Position numbers and translations under genes: made by a program. Below, piece after piece: positions 5,030 through 7,788 of a DNA stretch of 7,788 nt. The stretch spans positions 1 to 7,788 of the forward strand of contig JACRBR010000312.1 of NCBI GenBank assembly GCA_016213125.1, in the 5' to 3' direction. A model generated the notes under the pieces. That model saw only the letters and a program-made list of their open reading frames with translations. It did no database searches and was not told the DNA's origin. This stretch comes from Chloroflexota bacterium. GTDB lineage: Bacteria; Chloroflexota; Dehalococcoidia; DSTF01; JACRBR01. How positions within the stretch are numbered: position 1 is the first letter of the stretch; each line of letters begins with the position of its first letter.

Positions 5030-6670
5030 ATGACCGATCGCGGCTACTGGTCGACGTACACGCGAGCGCGCGTTTCGCGGCGGCGCGCGTTGGCGGGGGG
5101 GCTTGTTGCTGCAGCCGGAGCTGTCGCGTGGACGTGTGGGAGGAGCGACGGACCTCCGGCCGTCCCCGAACCTCGACCCGGCGGCACCGTCCGAATTGGC
5201 ACCACGCTGCCTTTCTCGGGCCTCGACCCGCAAACAGAGGCGGGCACGGGCCTCTCGATCACGGCTCGGCTGTATGGATACCTGCTGCACGTCGACCCAC
5301 GGGACGACAGCATCATCTACGACCAGGCGGAGGGCGTCGAGCAGCCGGACGCAACGACGTACCTCTTCAAGCTGCGGCCGGGTGTGAAGTTCCACGACGT
5401 TGAGCCGGCAGGCGGTCGAGAGCTCGTGGCGGACGACGTCGTGCAGTCGGTCGAGCGATTCAGGAACAACCCCATCGCCACGACGAAGACGTTTCATTCC
5501 ACGATCCTGGATCGCGTAGAGTCCGTGGATGCGAGGACTGTGCGCGTAACGACCAGGCGCCCGTACGCGTACTCGCTGGCATACCTGGGTGACATCTCGG
5601 CAGGCGCCATCCTGGCGAAGGAGCTCATCGAGCAGGAGGTGGGCCTGTACGAGGCGGCGGCGGGCAGCGGCCCCTTCCAACTCGAGCGGGGCAAGCCGCC
5701 CGACAGTGCGCGCATCGTTCGAAACAGTACCTACTTTCGGGCACCGGTCCCTTATCTGGATGCAATGCAGTGGCAGGTTTTCAGCAGCGACAAGGACAAG
5801 CAGGAGGCGCTGCGAAACCATACGATCGACGTAGTACCGGCAGGACCGCGCCGGGATGTTGAGGCACTGGCTGACAGCAATGATGACATTGAGGTGACAG
5901 CAGAGCCGAGCCTTTCGTGGCTCGCGCTGGGCTTCAGGATGGACGTACCTCCGTTGCACGATCCCCGCGTGCGGGGTGCGATGGATCTTGCGCTGGACCG
6001 TGACGCGATGATCCGGGACATCGCTTCGGGAGATGGCCGAATCCTGGGGCCGGTGAATCCCCAGCTTGCCGACGGATACTGGTCTCTCCCGGACGTTGAC
6101 GTCCGGGAAGCGTTCGGCGGCGCAGCATCGATGGAGGAGCGGCGGGTTGCAGCACGCCAGCTGCTCGCAACCGCGGGCGCCGAGGGCGCGAGCTTCCGAC
6201 TGCAGGTGGTGAACACGCCGGCGCTGCTGGACCTGGCAGGGTTGATGAAGGAGCAGCTCCTTCAGATCGGCGTTACGCTAGAACTCGAGCCGCTGGACCT
6301 CCTGGTGTGGTTCACGAACTTTCGTCGCGGAGCGTTCCAACTCACGCTTGTGAGCCATGCTCCATATGAGACGCCGGACATCCCGCTGCGGTTCTTCCAC
6401 TCCCGCGGTCCGGACGCGGCGGGCAGTCCACTCGCATTCGCTGACGGGACGACCGACATGCTGATCGAGCGTTCCTGGGGTGAGGCGGACCGCGAGCAGC
6501 GCCAGAAGACCATCGCGGAGGCGCAGCGTCAGATGATCTTCCAACGCCCGATGGTGCAGCTCTTCACGAGCGTCGGGTATTCGGCCGCCAGGAGCGCGGT
6601 GAGGAACAGGCGCCCCGCCCTGCCCGGCAGCTTGGCCCAGTACAACTACGAGCAGTGGCTGGATGAATGA
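5030..6670 (+). CDS. ABC transporter substrate-binding protein, family 5 (peptide/nickel type)
   Basis: The 546-residue exported receptor captures peptides or other solutes outside the membrane for an ABC importer. The family 5 signature is clear: PGGTVRIG (50-57), LDPQTE (65-70), then TTYLFKLRPGVKFHD (109-123) and ADDVVQSVERF (134-144). The C-terminal lobe contains ALDLALDRDAMI-like sequence (read here as GAMDLALDRDAMIRD, about bases 5977-6021). The N-terminus carries SRRRAL (16-21), a twin-arginine-like motif, then an Ala/Gly/Val-rich hydrophobic segment. AWTC (33-36) is a poor lipobox but probably the anchor cysteine. The frame is open from 4943, but the ATG at 5030 places the signal correctly and has AGG five bases upstream. 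No permease or ATPase gene is adjacent within the window, so it may serve a transporter encoded elsewhere. The ligand is unknown. Confidence 0.93.
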   Translation: MTDRGYWSTYTRARVSRRRALAGGLVAAAGAVAWTCGRSDGPPAVPEPRPGGTVRIGTTLPFSGLDPQTEAGTGLSITARLYGYLLHVDPRDDSIIYDQAEGVEQPDATTYLFKLRPGVKFHDVEPAGGRELVADDVVQSVERFRNNPIATTKTFHSTILDRVESVDARTVRVTTRRPYAYSLAYLGDISAGAILAKELIEQEVGLYEAAAGSGPFQLERGKPPDSARIVRNSTYFRAPVPYLDAMQWQVFSSDKDKQEALRNHTIDVVPAGPRRDVEALADSNDDIEVTAEPSLSWLALGFRMDVPPLHDPRVRGAMDLALDRDAMIRDIASGDGRILGPVNPQLADGYWSLPDVDVREAFGGAASMEERRVAARQLLATAGAEGASFRLQVVNTPALLDLAGLMKEQLLQIGVTLELEPLDLLVWFTNFRRGAFQLTLVSHAPYETPDIPLRFFHSRGPDAAGSPLAFADGTTDMLIERSWGEADREQRQKTIAEAQRQMIFQRPMVQLFTSVGYSAARSAVRNRRPALPGSLAQYNYEQWLDE

Positions 6671-6705
6671 GTTTGCGCCACGCCTACAGCACGAGCCGCG
6701 TCGAA

Positions 6706-6734
6706 TTGACACCTTGAGCGCGCCTAACTAGACT
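6706..6734 (+). promoter_or_regulatory. Strong sigma-70-like promoter of the tRNA-Asp gene
   Basis: TTGACA (6706-6711) is a perfect -35 hexamer. Exactly 17 bp later comes TAGACT (6729-6734), matching four of six -10 bases. The predicted start near 6741 is 35 bases before the tRNA. The promoter lies only 35 bases after the solute-binding protein stop and would make the tRNA unit independent. Confidence 0.7.
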
Positions 6735-6744
6735 GAACAGCCTG

Positions 6745-6773
6745 ATCACCTTCGAGGTGATGCGGTGCGCATC
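6745..6773 (+). other. Two consecutive hairpins in the tRNA 5' leader
   Basis: ATCACCT/AGGTGAT (6745-6751 and 6755-6761) and GATGCG/CGCATC (6759-6764 and 6768-6773) are both perfect inverted repeats, each with a three-base loop as drawn. They share three bases (6759-6761), so both cannot form in full at once. They sit between the predicted transcription start and the mature tRNA 5' end at 6776, and may affect folding or 5' processing by RNase P. Confidence 0.4.
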
Positions 6774-6775
6774 GC

Positions 6776-6852
6776 GGCCCCGTGGTGTAGCGGTCTAACA
6801 TGCCACCCTGTCACGGTGGAGATCGAGGGTTCGAATCCCTTCGGGGTCGCCA
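6776..6852 (+). tRNA. trnD: tRNA-Asp (anticodon GUC)
   Basis: A full cloverleaf can be drawn. The acceptor stem pairs GGCCCCG (6776-6782) with CGGGGTC (6842-6848), including one G-T pair. The D stem is GTGT/ACAT, and the anticodon stem is CCACC/GGTGG with GTC at 6810-6812 flanked by T33. The variable loop has five bases, and the T arm is GAGGG-TTCGAAT-CCCTT. The discriminator base is G, as expected for an aspartate tRNA, and CCA is encoded (6850-6852). The tRNA has its own promoter upstream and terminator downstream. No integrase or attachment repeat is visible beside its 3' end. Confidence 0.97.
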
Positions 6853-6866
6853 TCTACCAAGTACAA

Positions 6867-6895
6867 AGCCCGCCTCCAGGCGGGCTCTTCATTTT
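6867..6895 (+). terminator. Rho-independent terminator of the tRNA-Asp unit
   Basis: A perfect 8-bp stem, AGCCCGCC and GGCGGGCT with a TCCA loop (6867-6886), is followed by CTTCATTTT, a T-rich tail. It lies 14 bases after the tRNA 3' end, as expected for a single-gene tRNA transcript. Confidence 0.85.
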
Positions 6896-6912
6896 CCTGC
6901 GTATACGCAGGA
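6895..6912. promoter_or_regulatory. 18-bp perfect palindrome, putative operator
   Basis: TCCTGCGTA and TACGCAGGA are exact reverse complements with no spacer. The site lies directly after the tRNA terminator and about 97 bases before the GTG of the LAL-type gene. A gapless palindrome of this length is typical of a homodimeric regulator site. It is too close-packed to form a stable RNA hairpin. Which protein binds, if any, is unknown. Confidence 0.4.
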
Positions 6913-6996
6913 CAGCGGGAGACCTCTCGGCGCCCGCGCCGGCTAGTCGCTCTCGTCCACCCGACGCGCGATAATTCCGGACTGTCGAGCTAAGTG

Positions 6997-7008
6997 TATG
7001 CTAACACC
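6997..7008 (+). promoter_or_regulatory. Candidate -10 box for leaderless transcription of the 7009 gene
   Basis: TATGCT at 6997-7002 ends six bases before GTG 7009, so the transcript would start at the codon itself. No SD sequence precedes that GTG. The layout matches the one at 1325-1337. No convincing -35 is seen, which would fit dependence on an activator. Confidence 0.4.
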
Positions 7009-7788
7009 GTGAGCGCGCTCATTGAATCCAGTTTCCTGTGCCAGAAGCTCATCGGACGGCAAGCGTACCTGGGCCAGTTCGAGCGTATCCTGCACGCCGC
7101 TTCCCAGGGTTCCGGCGCGGTCGTGGCCATTTCGGGAGAGCCCGGAGTCGGGAAGTCGCGGCTCGCCGCGGAGCTCCGCGCCCTGGCCGAGGCCTTCGAC
7201 CCGGCCTTCGATACCGTAGTGGGAAGCTGCTTCGAGTTCGACACGTCCACGCCGTATGCCCCGCTGCTCGACATGCTGCGCGGCTGCCTGCAGACCAGAG
7301 CGCCCGAACAGGTGCGGGCTTGCGCCGCGCCTGATGGCCCGGAACTCCTGCGAATCCTCCCGGAACTGGGCGCATTGCTCCCGGGCGTAGAACCGAGCTC
7401 GCCCCGGGACACTGAGCAGGACAAGCGACTGCTCTTCGCGGCGCTCGCCGGGACGTTCGCACGGTTTGCCCAGCATGCCCCGCTGCTCATGGTGATCGAG
7501 GATGTGCACTGGAGCGATGATGCGAGCATCGAGTTTCTCACGCAGTTCTCGCGCCGAGCTGCCACGAATCGCATCGTCATCCTCCTCACGTTTCGAGCGG
7601 ACGACGCGCAACCCTCCCTCAAGAGACTCCTGGCGGGCCTTAATCGCGAGCGAGTCGGGCACGAATGGACACTCACGCACCTGACGACCGCGGAAATCTC
7701 AGACATGGTCCGTGCGATCTTCAACCTCGAGCGCCCGCCGACGGACGAAGCGCTTGACCAGGTTCAGTCCCTTACCGATGGGAACCCG
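7009..7788 (+). CDS. LAL-type AAA ATPase regulator (LuxR/MalT-like large regulator), 3' truncated
   Basis: The 260 visible residues begin with LIGRQAYLGQFERIL, the usual entry to the AAA_16/STAND ATPase domain of LAL regulators. Walker A is GEPGVGKS (43-50). Walker B is LLMVIEDVHWSD (159-170), where the DxHW form is typical of the family. The strand ILLTFRADD follows as the sensor region. The last residues, LTDGNP, match the conserved 'GNPF' motif, so the frame clearly continues past the window edge. Full-length LAL proteins reach about 900 residues and end in a LuxR DNA-binding helix-turn-helix that cannot be seen here; relatives with cyclase or other effector domains exist. The reading frame has a stop at 6991. 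GTG 7009 is preferred for its -10 spacing, and GTG 6994 is the alternative. Confidence 0.85.
   Translation, partial: MSALIESSFLCQKLIGRQAYLGQFERILHAASQGSGAVVAISGEPGVGKSRLAAELRALAEAFDPAFDTVVGSCFEFDTSTPYAPLLDMLRGCLQTRAPEQVRACAAPDGPELLRILPELGALLPGVEPSSPRDTEQDKRLLFAALAGTFARFAQHAPLLMVIEDVHWSDDASIEFLTQFSRRAATNRIVILLTFRADDAQPSLKRLLAGLNRERVGHEWTLTHLTTAEISDMVRAIFNLERPPTDEALDQVQSLTDGNP

Noticed and set aside
4968..5033. 21-codon leader peptide whose stop overlaps the binding-protein start as ATGA
   Set aside because: Its ATG overlaps the best -10 box, so the predicted transcript would begin after it. It has no ribosome binding site and a plain Arg/Ala-rich sequence. It would only stand if transcription starts upstream of 4960.
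4904..5959. Minus-strand open frame of 351 codons
   Set aside because: It overlaps the control region and the signature part of the family 5 binding protein and shows no domain features.
6776..6912. Possible integration site at the tRNA 3' end
   Set aside because: No integrase gene and no repeat of the tRNA 3' end were found in the window.
6928..6941. CGGCGC/GCGCCG inverted repeat
   Set aside because: It is short with a two-base gap and common in GC-rich DNA. It has no T-run or promoter relation that would support a function.
6943..7724. Two long minus-strand open frames opposite the window end
   Set aside because: The plus strand encodes an uninterrupted ATPase domain with Walker A, Walker B and the GNP motif, so these are antisense shadows.

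Overview
The window is high-GC bacterial chromosomal DNA with tightly packed genes. Three features suggest Chloroflexota (Dehalococcoidia/SAR202-like): a family 5 solute-binding protein whose N-terminus has an aromatic-rich start followed by SRRRAL, start codons that sit directly behind a -10 box, and the start of a large LAL-type AAA/LuxR regulator. An actinobacterium is the main alternative. The assignment rests on style only and is moderate at best.

Bases 1-2978 (+ strand) look like the end of a surface-polysaccharide locus. It contains the 3' part of a Wzt/TagH-type export ATPase, a methyltransferase-fold protein with a degraded SAM motif I that overlaps it by ATGA, a possible hairpin terminator, an intact class I SAM methyltransferase, and a CysE/WcaB-like hexapeptide acetyltransferase. 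Together these would export a glycan and methylate and acetylate it, which is an inference from gene content.

Bases 2975-4844 (- strand) hold a convergent three-gene unit, transcribed from right to left: an Lrp/AsnC regulator, an RmlC-like cupin, and a class A beta-lactamase-fold serine hydrolase with no visible export signal. Cupin and hydrolase overlap by ATGA. The hydrolase and the acetyltransferase converge on one shared CTAG that supplies both stop codons. The regulator promoter (TTGACA, 16 bp, TATCGT) has a perfect 7-6-7 inverted repeat at its transcription start. One arm of that repeat recurs upstream of the cupin, which suggests autoregulation and control of the downstream pair.

Bases 4845-6670 hold the divergent control region and a lone ABC-importer substrate-binding protein with no permease or ATPase genes beside it in the window. 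Bases 6706-6895 are a self-contained tRNA-Asp(GUC) unit: a near-consensus promoter, a leader with two hairpins, a tRNA with encoded CCA, and a terminator. An 18-bp perfect palindrome follows. The window ends inside the AAA ATPase domain of a putative LAL-family regulator that begins at a likely leaderless GTG at 7009.

No insertion sequence, CRISPR array or integrase was seen. No clearly new defence or mobile system is visible. The most distinctive items are the regulator-cupin-hydrolase unit with its candidate operators, the degenerate methyltransferase, and the palindrome before the LAL gene.
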